NCBI GenBank assembly: GCA_937958815.1
Contig: CALGMR010000004.1
Location: 186,001-250,000 of the forward strand
Direction of reading: 5' to 3'
Source: an uncultured Rhizobiaceae group bacterium
Lineage (GTDB): Bacteria > Pseudomonadota > Alphaproteobacteria > Rhizobiales > Rhizobiaceae
DNA: 64,000 nt
Notes under the pieces: model-generated
What the model saw: the letters and a program-made list of their open reading frames with translations, nothing else
Told to the model about the DNA's origin: nothing
The model's database searches: none
Shown here: piece after piece, positions 16,201 to 24,760 of the stretch
Numbering within the stretch: the first letter of the stretch is position 1
Layout of the letters: the number at the start of each line of letters is the position of its first letter
Position numbers and translations under genes: made by a program

Positions 16201-16770
16201 ATGACAATCGGCACCCACTCCAACACAAAGACGAACGCCATCCTTGGCGTGGTTGTGGTTGTCCTCGCGTTGATAATAGGCTTCATCTGGATCCCCGCAG
16301 ATATAGACACTGGTATTTTTGAAAAAGCGCGGCGACGGCTGGAAATTGGCGATGCATTTGCTCCAACCTTAGCCACCACTCTTCTTGGCCTTGGCGGCGC
16401 TCTGCTCATCGCGGAAGGGCTTACTTCCAAATCCAACTTAAAAGTTGATGCGCGCAGCCTTGTTTTCGCACTCGGGCTTTTATCGGTATTTGCCATCTTT
16501 ATTGCGCTGTTGTTGTGGACTGGCCCCATTCTCGTTGCGCTTTTTGGCGCGGAAGGAGCTGAATACCGCCTGTTGCGCGACACTGCCCCTTGGAAATATT
16601 TGGGTTTTATCACCGGCGGCACTTTCATTGTCGCAGCGCTCATCAGTTTCATGGAACAGCGTTTTACCATCAAAGCGCTGGTGATCGGCACGGTCGCGTC
16701 ACTTGCAATGATCATTTTGTATGACCTGCCGTTCGATGATCTCTTGTTGCCACCCAACGGAGACTTCTGA
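16201..16770 (+). CDS. tctB: TTT-system small membrane protein (TctB)
   Basis: 189-residue protein with four predicted helices (roughly 13-33, 57-77, 86-110 and 135-175), the typical size and layout of TctB. It is the poorly conserved small subunit that pairs with TctA. Its TGA overlaps the ATG of tctA by one base. The start has no strong ribosome binding site, so expression may be low compared with tctC. Confidence 0.85.
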   Translation: MTIGTHSNTKTNAILGVVVVVLALIIGFIWIPADIDTGIFEKARRRLEIGDAFAPTLATTLLGLGGALLIAEGLTSKSNLKVDARSLVFALGLLSVFAIFIALLLWTGPILVALFGAEGAEYRLLRDTAPWKYLGFITGGTFIVAALISFMEQRFTIKALVIGTVASLAMIILYDLPFDDLLLPPNGDF

Positions 16771-18359
16771 TGAGTGTTCTGGACTACGTTTGGCTGGGCA
16801 TATTGGCGGTGTTCCAAGGGCCGGAACTGTTCAGCTTCTTTGGAATGTCGGTTTCCATCACGATAGCAATGGTGCTGGCTGGTTTCCTACTTGGCATCAT
16901 TGTTGGCAGCACACCTGGGTTGGCCGGCCCTATGGCACTGGCGATATCGCTGCCCATTCTAATTTCTATATTTGGCTATTCGCAGGAAGCACTGCTGCCC
17001 GTCATGGGCTTTCTGATTGGGGTGATGAAAGGTGCAACTGTGGGTGGTGCCGTGCCCGCAATCCTGTTCAACACGCCTGGAACACCAGATGCCTATATGA
17101 CGACGCTCGATGGATATCCCATGGCGCAAAAAGGTGAAGCCGGGAAAGCTTTGCGGATTGCTCATTTTTCATCGGCCAGTGGTGACACGTTTTCAGATAT
17201 TGTTCTCATCGTTTGCGCACCATTTCTCGCCATTCTTGTTGAATCCTATTTAGACCTGCCGGAGAAAACCGCGCTCCTGATATTGTCCATGGCCTTCATC
17301 GCAGCTGTGGTTGGCGGTTCCCCCGCGAAAGGATTGATTTCAGCCTCGCTTGGTCTTCTCATCGCCTATATCGGAACTGGAGAAGATTTTACGCCGCGTC
17401 TTACGATGGGCTATCAAGGCGTAGCCTCTGGATTTCCGATTGCTGCCGTTATTCTTGGGGTTTTGATTTTAGGCGAAGTGTTCAAGTCCATCGAAGACCT
17501 TTGGCAAGAAAACAAAAAAGATCAAAGTCTGACCAAACCCGTTCAGCACAAAGCTTCCCGTCTGAGTTTCGAAACCATCAAAGGCTTGTTCCCTTATATT
17601 GCCCGATCCGCGTTCATAGGAACGGCAATAGGAGCTTTGCCGGGCATTGGCTCCACCCTAGCGGCGACACTTGGCTACGCTTCAGGAAAATTCAGGCACC
17701 AAAAGGTGCAAGACCAGAACGCAACATCATTTGGCAATGGTGCACCTGAAGCGATAGCGGCAACAGAAGCTGCAAACTCATCCGTTTCGGGTGCCAATCT
17801 GATTCCGGTTTTATCCCTGGGCATACCTGGCAATGCGTCCGCCGTATTCCTCATACTTGCTGCAGATTCAATCGGGAGTTTCAATCCCGGCCCATCAGTT
17901 TTTCGGTTTACAGTAGACAGCGTAAATCCAGAACTTGTGGTTGCCTTTGGATTGTTCACCATGATGATGCTGGCCAACCTGATGAATTGGACAATCGGCG
18001 GAGTCTTTATGCGTTCCATGGGCATTATGGCGCTCGTACCCAAACAAAAATTATTGCCGGTCATTCTCTTGCTCACGCTGACCGCAATATATGTTCAGGA
18101 AACCAAAATGGCGGCCGTATGGTTCACCATAGGTTTTGGCTTTCTTGGCTATTTTATGAGGCGTCTCGCCATCTCTCCGCTGCCGCTGGTTATCGCATTC
18201 ATTTTGGGTGGCCGGCTTGAGGAAACCGCAAGGGGCGCATTTTCCGCAACGGGCAGCGACCCATGGTTTCTGTTCAGTTCGTACACTTCGATTGCGATGT
18301 TAGTTGCGGCTGTAGGCGTGGTGTTCATTCTTTCGATCAAAGGGAAACCATCAGCATGA
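16770..18359 (+). CDS. tctA: TTT-system large permease (TctA)
   Basis: 529-residue, multi-helix permease. Family hallmarks are the repeated re-entrant motifs NTPGTPDAYMTTLDGYPM (about 98-115) and the second copy around SLGIPGNASAVFLIL. GSTPGLAGPMALAISLP near the N-terminus is also typical. It drives secondary import of an organic anion delivered by TctC. Its stop overlaps the start of the downstream sulfatase gene (ATGA), which argues strongly that the imported compound is a sulfate ester. Confidence 0.95.
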   Translation: MSVLDYVWLGILAVFQGPELFSFFGMSVSITIAMVLAGFLLGIIVGSTPGLAGPMALAISLPILISIFGYSQEALLPVMGFLIGVMKGATVGGAVPAILFNTPGTPDAYMTTLDGYPMAQKGEAGKALRIAHFSSASGDTFSDIVLIVCAPFLAILVESYLDLPEKTALLILSMAFIAAVVGGSPAKGLISASLGLLIAYIGTGEDFTPRLTMGYQGVASGFPIAAVILGVLILGEVFKSIEDLWQENKKDQSLTKPVQHKASRLSFETIKGLFPYIARSAFIGTAIGALPGIGSTLAATLGYASGKFRHQKVQDQNATSFGNGAPEAIAATEAANSSVSGANLIPVLSLGIPGNASAVFLILAADSIGSFNPGPSVFRFTVDSVNPELVVAFGLFTMMMLANLMNWTIGGVFMRSMGIMALVPKQKLLPVILLLTLTAIYVQETKMAAVWFTIGFGFLGYFMRRLAISPLPLVIAFILGGRLEETARGAFSATGSDPWFLFSSYTSIAMLVAAVGVVFILSIKGKPSA

Positions 18360-19882
18360 CACGTCCTAACATTATTCTCATATCAGGCGACCAGCACCGG
18401 GCAGATTGCTTTGGATATGCTGGGCGCAAGGTCAAAACGCCTCATTTCGATCAAATGGCCAAAGATGGAATCGTCTTTTCAAATTGCATCACTCCGTGCG
18501 TGGTTTGCCAGCCAGCGCGCAGCTCTATCCTGACAGGGCAGTTGCCACGCACCCACGGGTTACATGACAACGGTATGGACCTTGATCCTAAAATTGGGGA
18601 TCAAGGCTTTGCCGGATCACTTGCATCTTCCGGCTATGAGACATCGTTTTTTGGCAAAGGCCACTTCGTACGCTGTCGTGGCGAAGCCAATGGATTTCCA
18701 GAAAACATAGAGTCTTCAATCGACTATGGCGATGATTGGTATGGGCCCTATATGGGTTTCCAACACGTTGAAATGATGATCTTGGGCCACAATTGGTTTG
18801 AGATCGAAAAACCTCCCAAGGGTCTGCACTACGAAAGGTTTTTCCACGCCAGAGGCAATGGTGATGAACTGACCAAACTTTACTGGGAAAATGCTGATGA
18901 CACCAAAGGTGCCGCTCAAACATGGCACTCGCGGCTGCCGGAAGCATTTCACAACACGCCTTGGACGGCAGACCGCGCCATTGATTGGATCAAGTTCAAG
19001 CGCGATCCAGAAAAGCCATTTGTGAGCTGGATCAGCTTTCCCGACCCTCACCATCCTTTTGATTGCCCCGAGCCTTGGTCGCGCTTGCACGATCCAGCTG
19101 ACGTTGATTTGCCGAAGGTTCGGGAGCGGGATTTGGAAAATCGCCCATGGTGGCACCGGGCTTCACTGGAAAACGAACCGGGGGGCGACCCAGAAAATGC
19201 GCGTGTTCGCAAAGAATATTCACGCATTGAAGAACAAAGCGATGATCAATTACGGGAAATTATCGCCAATACATATGGCCAAATTTCGCTGATGGATCAT
19301 CAGATCGGTCGCATTCGAAACGCTCTGGTGGAGGCCGGAATAGAAGACAACACTTATGTTATCTACATCTCAGACCACGGGGATTGGCTCGGAGACCATG
19401 GTCTCATGCTGAAAGGGCCCATGCACTACGAAGGCCTGCTGCGCGTGCCTTTGATGGTTGTGGGCCCCAATGTTCCCGCGAACACAGAAATCACTGCTCC
19501 CGTTTCAACTTTGGATCTCACGTCCACATTGTGCGACTTAGCACAGGCAACTCCGAAGCTCACCCAACACGGTCAAACTCTAAAGCCGTTCCTAGAGGGG
19601 CGAGAAGACAAGAGACAATTTGCATTAAACGAATGGTATTTATCTCCCAAAAGAGCAGGTGTGGGCCTGGCTTTGAGAACAGTGAGAACCGAAACACTGA
19701 AACTCACAATCGACGAGTTGTCTGATGTTGGTGAAATGTATGATCTCGCATCTGACCCTTACGAAAAGGTCAATATATTCGACGACCCTAATTGGGAAAC
19801 GGAAAAGCAAAAACTCCTTTCCTACATTGCGACAAGACCCGATGATATGCAGCCTTTGAGAGAAAGCAGTGGCGGGGGGTAA
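18356..19882 (+). CDS. Cytoplasmic type I (formylglycine) sulfatase
   Basis: 508-residue sulfatase. The motif C-x-P-x-R is CQPAR with Cys51, then SSILTG. The first metal site is in ISGDQH (Asp12) and the second in YISDHGDWLGDHGLM; GKGHF matches the catalytic Lys/His region. No signal peptide is present with the chosen ATG at 18356, which overlaps the tctA stop; the frame is open 31 codons further upstream, inside tctA. It differs clearly from the sulfatase at 13147-14601, so the two probably act on different sulfate groups or on related esters. Confidence 0.93.
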   Translation: MTRPNIILISGDQHRADCFGYAGRKVKTPHFDQMAKDGIVFSNCITPCVVCQPARSSILTGQLPRTHGLHDNGMDLDPKIGDQGFAGSLASSGYETSFFGKGHFVRCRGEANGFPENIESSIDYGDDWYGPYMGFQHVEMMILGHNWFEIEKPPKGLHYERFFHARGNGDELTKLYWENADDTKGAAQTWHSRLPEAFHNTPWTADRAIDWIKFKRDPEKPFVSWISFPDPHHPFDCPEPWSRLHDPADVDLPKVRERDLENRPWWHRASLENEPGGDPENARVRKEYSRIEEQSDDQLREIIANTYGQISLMDHQIGRIRNALVEAGIEDNTYVIYISDHGDWLGDHGLMLKGPMHYEGLLRVPLMVVGPNVPANTEITAPVSTLDLTSTLCDLAQATPKLTQHGQTLKPFLEGREDKRQFALNEWYLSPKRAGVGLALRTVRTETLKLTIDELSDVGEMYDLASDPYEKVNIFDDPNWETEKQKLLSYIATRPDDMQPLRESSGGG

Positions 19883-20181
19883 TCTTGAGTGTCTGCTTCC
19901 AAACAGATATCCAACGCGCATTTCGTTAAACTCAACAACTGCTTTCTGTCCCGCAAATGAACCAGAACGTTCTTATGCAGGACATTTTTCAAATGCTGTA
20001 CCATGATCGGTTGCGCACAATGTTGTTCTGGCTTGGTGGGCACCTCTTCACATTTTTTGAGCGGTGTGTCCTTTTATCGAGGGCAATCATGGTTCGGTTG
20101 CCCAGCGCGGGGGCAGTTTCCGACCGCCAAACAAGCCACGGCTTGATCAGTTCTGGTAACAAAACAAACCGATAGAGAACT
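19883..20181. other. 299-base gap between convergent sulfatase and otnC
   Basis: No terminator hairpin, RNA gene or domain was seen. Two overlapping open frames (19957-20175 plus, 19989-20189 minus) have no ribosome binding site and no recognisable similarity. Confidence 0.4.
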
Positions 20182-20832
20182 TCATGCATCCCATTCCACG
20201 TTAAATTTTGAAATCAATGCCTGCTGTTCAGCCTGTGACAGCATTCGCGGATTCAGGCCTCGGGTCAGTATGGCTAAGCGCGAAGTATCCTCGAGTTCTT
20301 CGATAGCGTTGCAGGCCGCCTCAATATCCTTGCCCGCAACAACGGGACCGTGATTGGCCAACATGACTGCGCTGCGTTTTCCTGCAAGTCCTCGTACTGC
20401 GTCGCCCATCGCTGGGTCACCAGGGAGAAAAAACGGCAGCAACTTGACCTTGCCCAATTTCATAATGCCGTAAGGGGTTAGTGGCGGCAAAAAATTATCC
20501 TCATCGGCATCAGGCATAAGTGACAACGCGACCGAATGGCAGGAGTGCAAATGCACCACTGCACCCGCTTTTGAACGCGTGTCGTAGAACGCCGTATGCA
20601 GAGGCATTTCTTTGGTGGGCTCATCACCGGAAATGAGTTTTCCAGCCGCGTCAAAACGGCTTAAACGCCCGGGATCAAGTCTGCCAAAACTTGTTCCAGT
20701 GGGAGAGACCAGCAATCCGCCATCTTCGGTTCTGGTTGAAATATTGCCTGTGCTGCCCCCCGTGAGACCGCGGTCAAACATTGACTTCGCCAGAACACAA
20801 ATTTGTTCGCGCAGTTTGGTTTCACTTGTCAT
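20182..20832 (-). CDS. otnC: 3-oxo-tetronate 4-phosphate decarboxylase (class II aldolase family)
   Basis: 216-residue class II aldolase/adducin fold enzyme. GGSTGNISTR (about 25-34) is the phosphate-binding loop, VVHLHSCHSVAL holds two zinc histidines, and ANHGPVV holds the third. In tetronate catabolism it decarboxylates 3-oxo-tetronate 4-phosphate to dihydroxyacetone phosphate and CO2. The ATG at 20832 lies 2 bases after the otnK stop; a TTG at 20838 would overlap it. It is the last gene of the operon. Confidence 0.88.
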   Translation of the reverse strand: MTSETKLREQICVLAKSMFDRGLTGGSTGNISTRTEDGGLLVSPTGTSFGRLDPGRLSRFDAAGKLISGDEPTKEMPLHTAFYDTRSKAGAVVHLHSCHSVALSLMPDADEDNFLPPLTPYGIMKLGKVKLLPFFLPGDPAMGDAVRGLAGKRSAVMLANHGPVVAGKDIEAACNAIEELEDTSRLAILTRGLNPRMLSQAEQQALISKFNVEWDA

Positions 20833-20834
20833 GT

Positions 20835-22100
20835 TCAAGCCAACTTTTCTTGAGCGTCACTAAAGAAGGTCTCGGTTCCAAAGTTTCCAGATTTCAGCGT
20901 CAAAGCAATTTGATGTCCACCAGAATGACAATAGGTCCAAGGGACGCCAGGTGCGATTTCAGTGCCAATATCAAGTTGAGTCACACCAAGTTCCTTAGTG
21001 ACGGCTCCCGAAGTTTCACCACCTGCAACGATTATGCGTCGTGCGCCTTTGTCCCGCGCGGCCACCGCACAGGCTGAAAGCGTGGCTTCTACAATCTCAC
21101 CGGCACCCGCAATGCCCAACTTTTCTTGTGCCGCGCGCACACTTTCAGGGTTGGCAGTTGCATAAATGAGAGGAGCGGCAGCCAAGTTTTGTTTGGCCAA
21201 CCAGTCCAACACTTTTTGCGCTCCATTCTCTGCCAATGCCAACGGGTCCAGTTGGAAAGCGGGAGCACCCCGACTGGTGTAATCTGCCACTTGCTTATTG
21301 GTCATGGCCGAGCAACTGCCCGAAAGAATGATTGTTTCTTTATCAAGCGTTGGCGCACTCGCTTTTGGCGCATCTGCTGACAACGTTCCGTCTGCCAAAT
21401 AAAGAGCAGGAAGCGGCATGGCCACAGCACTGCCACCCGTCATCAGCGGCATATCCCGGCACGCCTCAGCAATGATTTTCAAATCTCCATTTGCAACAGC
21501 ATCCACGATAACATGCGCCACTCCATCGGCTTTTAACTGATCAAGTTCACTGCGCAAAACCTTGGGCCCGCGTGCGACGGTCAATCGGTCTGCCAAACCC
21601 ACTTGGCGGGTGACCTGCGGTTCAAGCAACCGCATAAGGTTGCTGTCGCGCATCGGTGTGAGGGGGTGGTCCTTCATCGGGCTTTCGGCCAATGGTTGTT
21701 GTCCGACAAAAAGATTGCCCATAAAAATCGAACGCCCATTTTCTGGAAATGCAGGACAATAGATCGTCTGATCAGTGTTCAAGTCTTGCATCAGCGCTTC
21801 TGCAACTGGGCCGATATTGCCGTGAGGTGTGCTGTCAAATGTCGAACAATATTTCCAAAAAAAGCGCTGTGCACCTGCGGCCTTGAGCCATTTTAGAGCC
21901 GCTCTGGTTTCAGCAACCGCATCTGCAACCTGCGCAGTGCGCGACTTTAGCGCGATAACTTCAAATGCGGCCGGGTCTGCTGGTGGTTCAGATGGAACGC
22001 CTATACGCAAAGACACGCGCACGCCACTTCTTGCCAACAAGCCTGCTAAATCGGTCGCGCCGGTGAAGTCATCGGCAATGCATCCAAGTACAGTTTTCAT
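20835..22100 (-). CDS. otnK: 3-oxo-tetronate kinase (four-carbon acid sugar kinase, former DUF1537)
   Basis: 421-residue kinase of the OtnK/DtnK family. The N-terminal sugar-binding domain begins GCIADDFTGATDLAGLLA (about 6-23), diagnostic of the family. The C-terminal nucleotide-binding domain contains VAGGETSGAVTKELG. It phosphorylates 3-oxo-tetronate at O4 with ATP before OtnC acts. It overlaps or abuts otnC and starts 4 bases after mgsA, so the four genes form one transcript. Confidence 0.93.
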   Translation of the reverse strand: MKTVLGCIADDFTGATDLAGLLARSGVRVSLRIGVPSEPPADPAAFEVIALKSRTAQVADAVAETRAALKWLKAAGAQRFFWKYCSTFDSTPHGNIGPVAEALMQDLNTDQTIYCPAFPENGRSIFMGNLFVGQQPLAESPMKDHPLTPMRDSNLMRLLEPQVTRQVGLADRLTVARGPKVLRSELDQLKADGVAHVIVDAVANGDLKIIAEACRDMPLMTGGSAVAMPLPALYLADGTLSADAPKASAPTLDKETIILSGSCSAMTNKQVADYTSRGAPAFQLDPLALAENGAQKVLDWLAKQNLAAAPLIYATANPESVRAAQEKLGIAGAGEIVEATLSACAVAARDKGARRIIVAGGETSGAVTKELGVTQLDIGTEIAPGVPWTYCHSGGHQIALTLKSGNFGTETFFSDAQEKLA

Positions 22101-22104
22101 GTTT

Positions 22105-22482
22105 TCATTCCTTTGCCGTCAACACACTCAAGATCGCCGAAGCCGATGCGCGGTTCACCGCCAAAGGTGTCTCATATAAGATCGCTAAGCGTAACAGAGA
22201 TTTCACATCAACATCGTGTGGCACGGCTGTCATTGGATCTATAAAAAATATCAAGGCGTCGAGCCTACCTTCAGCGATCATTGCTCCAAGTTGGGCATCC
22301 CCTCCCATTGGACCGCTCAGCAAACGCTTCACTTGAAGCCCTGCATCATCTTCAAGGCGTTTTCCAGTTGTACCAGTTGCCAAAACGGAAAACTGGCCGA
22401 GTGCGCTCGCATTTTCGCGCGCCCATTCCACCATCGTCTCTTTCAGGGCATCGTGAGCCACCAGTGCAATGCAAGCAGACAA
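22105..22482 (-). CDS. mgsA: Methylglyoxal synthase
   Basis: Converts dihydroxyacetone phosphate to methylglyoxal and phosphate. Family blocks are CIALVAHD (4-11), ATGTTGKRL (35-43), SGPMGGDAQLG (56-66) and TAVPHDVDVKSLLRL (85-99). Asp62 and His89 match the catalytic Asp71 and His98 of E. coli MgsA. I place the start at a TTG (22482), 4 bases after the ltnD stop, with AAGG 8 bases upstream, giving 125 residues. Upstream ATGs would add residues lying inside ltnD. The C-terminus is short compared with E. coli (152). Its place in a tetronate operon that ends in DHAP is unusual. Confidence 0.9.
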   Translation of the reverse strand: MSACIALVAHDALKETMVEWARENASALGQFSVLATGTTGKRLEDDAGLQVKRLLSGPMGGDAQLGAMIAEGRLDALIFFIDPMTAVPHDVDVKSLLRLAILYETPLAVNRASASAILSVLTAKE

Positions 22483-22486
22483 AAGA

Positions 22487-23395
22487 TCAACCTTGCTCGG
22501 GCAGGGATATCCCTGCGTTTCGTGCATAGACTTTGGCGACAGCGGCATCATCTTCCCAACCGAATCCCATTCCAGCAGCCGCAACAAATTGTTGCAGCGC
22601 AGCGGCGGTGATGGGCGCGCTGAATTGCGCCGATTTGGCGATATCGAGAACGATGCCTAAATCCTTCGGCCAAATATTGACCGAACTGTGCGGCGTGTAA
22701 TCGCCTTCCACGATGTGCGGAGCACGATTTTCCAACATCCAGCTTGTGCCCGCACATTTGCTGATGACTTCCACAAATTTTTCGGGTGTCACACCTTGCG
22801 TCATACCAAAAGTTATCGCTTCAGCCATTGTCGCAATATGAACACCTGCAAGAAGCTGGTTAACTGCCTTCATAGCACTGCCAGCCCCCGCCTCGTCACC
22901 CAGCTCAAACACAGTTTCTGAAATGCTTTGAAGCAACAGGTCCGCTGCACCAAAGGCCTCGGGCGTTCCGGATGCCATGATAGACAACTGACCTTCGGCG
23001 GCCTTGATTGATCCGCCAGAAATCGGAGCATCCAGATAGTGCACTCCCTTTTCAAGGCAGCGCGAAGCCATATCCTTTGCAAATGCGGGTGGAACGGTCG
23101 CACATGCCAACACCACGGCACCAGGTTTGAGCTTCTCAACAATACCGTCTTCGCCAAACAACACGCTTTCAGTTTGAAGGGCATTCAGCACCACAACAGC
23201 TACAGCATCCAACGAGTTGGAGGCATCGGAAAAATCGCTGGTTTGGCCACCTTCTGATTGAAATTTGGCGATCTGGTCTGGATTGATATCCACGCCCCAG
23301 ACTTTGTGCCCACCGCGCAGTGCGGACGTGGCAATTCCATATCCCATCGAGCCAAGACCGATAACGGCAACATTTTGAGACGTGTCTTTAGTCAT
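22487..23395 (-). CDS. ltnD: L-threonate dehydrogenase (beta-hydroxyacid dehydrogenase family)
   Basis: 302-residue NAD-dependent enzyme. The Rossmann motif GLGSMG is at 13-18, and SGGSIKAAEGQLSIMASG is the substrate-binding block. The catalytic lysine is in GSAMKAVNQLL, and the C-terminal NIWPKDLGIVLD is typical of LtnD. It oxidises threonate (or a related tetronate) to the 2-oxo acid. It is the first gene of ltnD-mgsA-otnK-otnC. The isomerase OtnI, which normally converts the 2-oxo to the 3-oxo acid, is not in the window. Confidence 0.9.
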   Translation of the reverse strand: MTKDTSQNVAVIGLGSMGYGIATSALRGGHKVWGVDINPDQIAKFQSEGGQTSDFSDASNSLDAVAVVVLNALQTESVLFGEDGIVEKLKPGAVVLACATVPPAFAKDMASRCLEKGVHYLDAPISGGSIKAAEGQLSIMASGTPEAFGAADLLLQSISETVFELGDEAGAGSAMKAVNQLLAGVHIATMAEAITFGMTQGVTPEKFVEVISKCAGTSWMLENRAPHIVEGDYTPHSSVNIWPKDLGIVLDIAKSAQFSAPITAAALQQFVAAAGMGFGWEDDAAVAKVYARNAGISLPEQG

Positions 23396-23402
23396 ATTTT
23401 TC

Positions 23403-23577
23403 TCAGTTCCAATTTAGCCAATTTGGCAACCATAAGCCAACGTTAAGGAAAAGCAGCACAATGGCAAGCGCTACAACCTGAATACAAATGAAAGGTGGAG
23501 AGCGGTAGCCCATCTGCATATTCATGGCAAAAAAGAAGGCCAAACCACTCAGGATCAATTCCCAATTTTACGACAAT
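23403..23577 (-). pseudogene. Remnant of a TRAP transporter large permease (DctM C-terminus)
   Basis: Read on the minus strand, the gap upstream of ltnD encodes IVVKLGIDPEWFGLLF in one frame. One base away, across a T6 tract, it continues as AMNMQMGYRSPPF. This is the conserved LGIDPxWFG...NMQxGxxxPPF block of DctM. The same frame then jumps directly to VVALAIVLLFLNVGLWLPNWL and a stop, which looks like the last helix of the same family. About 40 codons that normally separate the blocks are missing. The fragment is therefore frameshifted, internally deleted and lacks the first 300 or more residues. Confidence 0.7.
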
Positions 23578-23674
23578 CGAAAAAAAACGGCATCGTAAAA
23601 AAGTGTCGCCCACCCCTAAAATTTAGACTGCTTTTGCTCTGGCTTCTGGGGCCTCGATACTTTCAAAATCCACA

Positions 23675-24589
23675 TCAGCTGCGATCGTTCAACCAAGGCG
23701 GGTTGCGGCCTATGTTGTCTATAAGGAAATCCATAAACACACGCACCTTTGCGGAGACGACGTTGGTGTTTGGATATACCAGCCAAAGGGCGGTGTCGTT
23801 CGCCACCTGAAATTCCGGAAGTACACGAGCAAGTTGGCCGTTCCTAATTTCTTCTGAAACGGTCCAAAGGGCGCACTGACAGATGCCAAGGCCGCTCATT
23901 GCTGCAATTTTTTGGCTGTGTCCATCGTCAATAATCAAACGAGTTTGGTCTTTGCGTGGCTCATATATTTCAGTCTTGGCTTCGCTCGAGCGCAGTGGAA
24001 GCGCGCCCAAATTTCCAAAAGCCACCAGTTCATGATGGGCAAGGTCTTTGATAACGTTGGGAACACCGTGCGATTTTAGATAGTCTGGCGCTGCACACAA
24101 TATGCGGTGATCGTCTGCCAGCTTACGCGCCTTGAACGTGGAATCAGACAAAGCCATGTTGCGCAATGCGAGATCAAAACTTCCTTCGATCAGATCAAAG
24201 GGTTTATCAGACAGCTTCATATCAAGCGTCAGCTTAGGCTGTGTTTGAAAAAATTTTGGCAGGATGGGCATTATATAGGACTGGGCGAATGTGCTGGACG
24301 CGGCAAACCGCAAAGTGCCTTTGACCATCTCATCTTCCTGCCCCAGTGCTACGCGAGCAGCGCTTTCCTGTGCGAGAATTTCGTGCGCAAATGGCAGAAA
24401 CTCCTCGCCTTCAAGCGTGAGTGATACTTTCCGTGTCGTTCGATAGAAGAGAGTTATACCGAGATCACTTTCCAGCTTCGACAGCCAAGCACTTGCAACT
24501 GAAGGGCGTAACCCCAGCGTTTTTCCAGCCGCCGAAATATTAAGGGTCTCGGCAGCTCGCACGAACAAGTCAACGCATTTGGTGTCCAT
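23675..24589 (-). CDS. LysR-family transcriptional regulator
   Basis: 304 residues. The N-terminal HTH occupies about 1-60 (FVRAAETLNISAAGKTLGLRPSVASAWLSKLE) and the periplasmic-binding-like effector domain runs from about 90. It is divergent from the LLM oxidoreductase-SDR pair and upstream of the tetronate operon in the same direction. A perfect palindrome lies 21 bases before its start codon. The more likely targets are its own gene and the divergent pair, as is usual for LysR proteins. Confidence 0.92.
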   Translation of the reverse strand: MDTKCVDLFVRAAETLNISAAGKTLGLRPSVASAWLSKLESDLGITLFYRTTRKVSLTLEGEEFLPFAHEILAQESAARVALGQEDEMVKGTLRFAASSTFAQSYIMPILPKFFQTQPKLTLDMKLSDKPFDLIEGSFDLALRNMALSDSTFKARKLADDHRILCAAPDYLKSHGVPNVIKDLAHHELVAFGNLGALPLRSSEAKTEIYEPRKDQTRLIIDDGHSQKIAAMSGLGICQCALWTVSEEIRNGQLARVLPEFQVANDTALWLVYPNTNVVSAKVRVFMDFLIDNIGRNPPWLNDRS

Positions 24590-24610
24590 ATAGTTTATCC
24601 TGAAAATCGA

Positions 24611-24627
24611 AAAACAGATACTGTTTT
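24611..24627. promoter_or_regulatory. Palindrome, candidate LysR operator
   Basis: AAAACAG-ATA-CTGTTTT is a perfect 7-bp inverted repeat with a 3-base centre, in the divergent gap 21 bases upstream of the LysR start codon. It fits the T-N11-A dyad form of LysR recognition sites and would also be upstream of the divergent gene. Confidence 0.5.
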
Positions 24628-24760
24628 AGATGCGTTTATATCAATTATGGAAGAACTAAGTAAGGGGTGCGTTCACAATGCGCTGTTTCAAAAACCGCGA
24701 TTTCGAGGAAGCCTATGATGTACACTTTTGTTGGACGCGTTTGCACAGAAAGCACGACAG

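Noticed and set aside
19957-20189. Overlapping open frames between the sulfatase and otnC
   Set aside because: Both lack translation signals and similarity. The minus-strand frame was considered as a missing otnI but has no TIM-barrel features.
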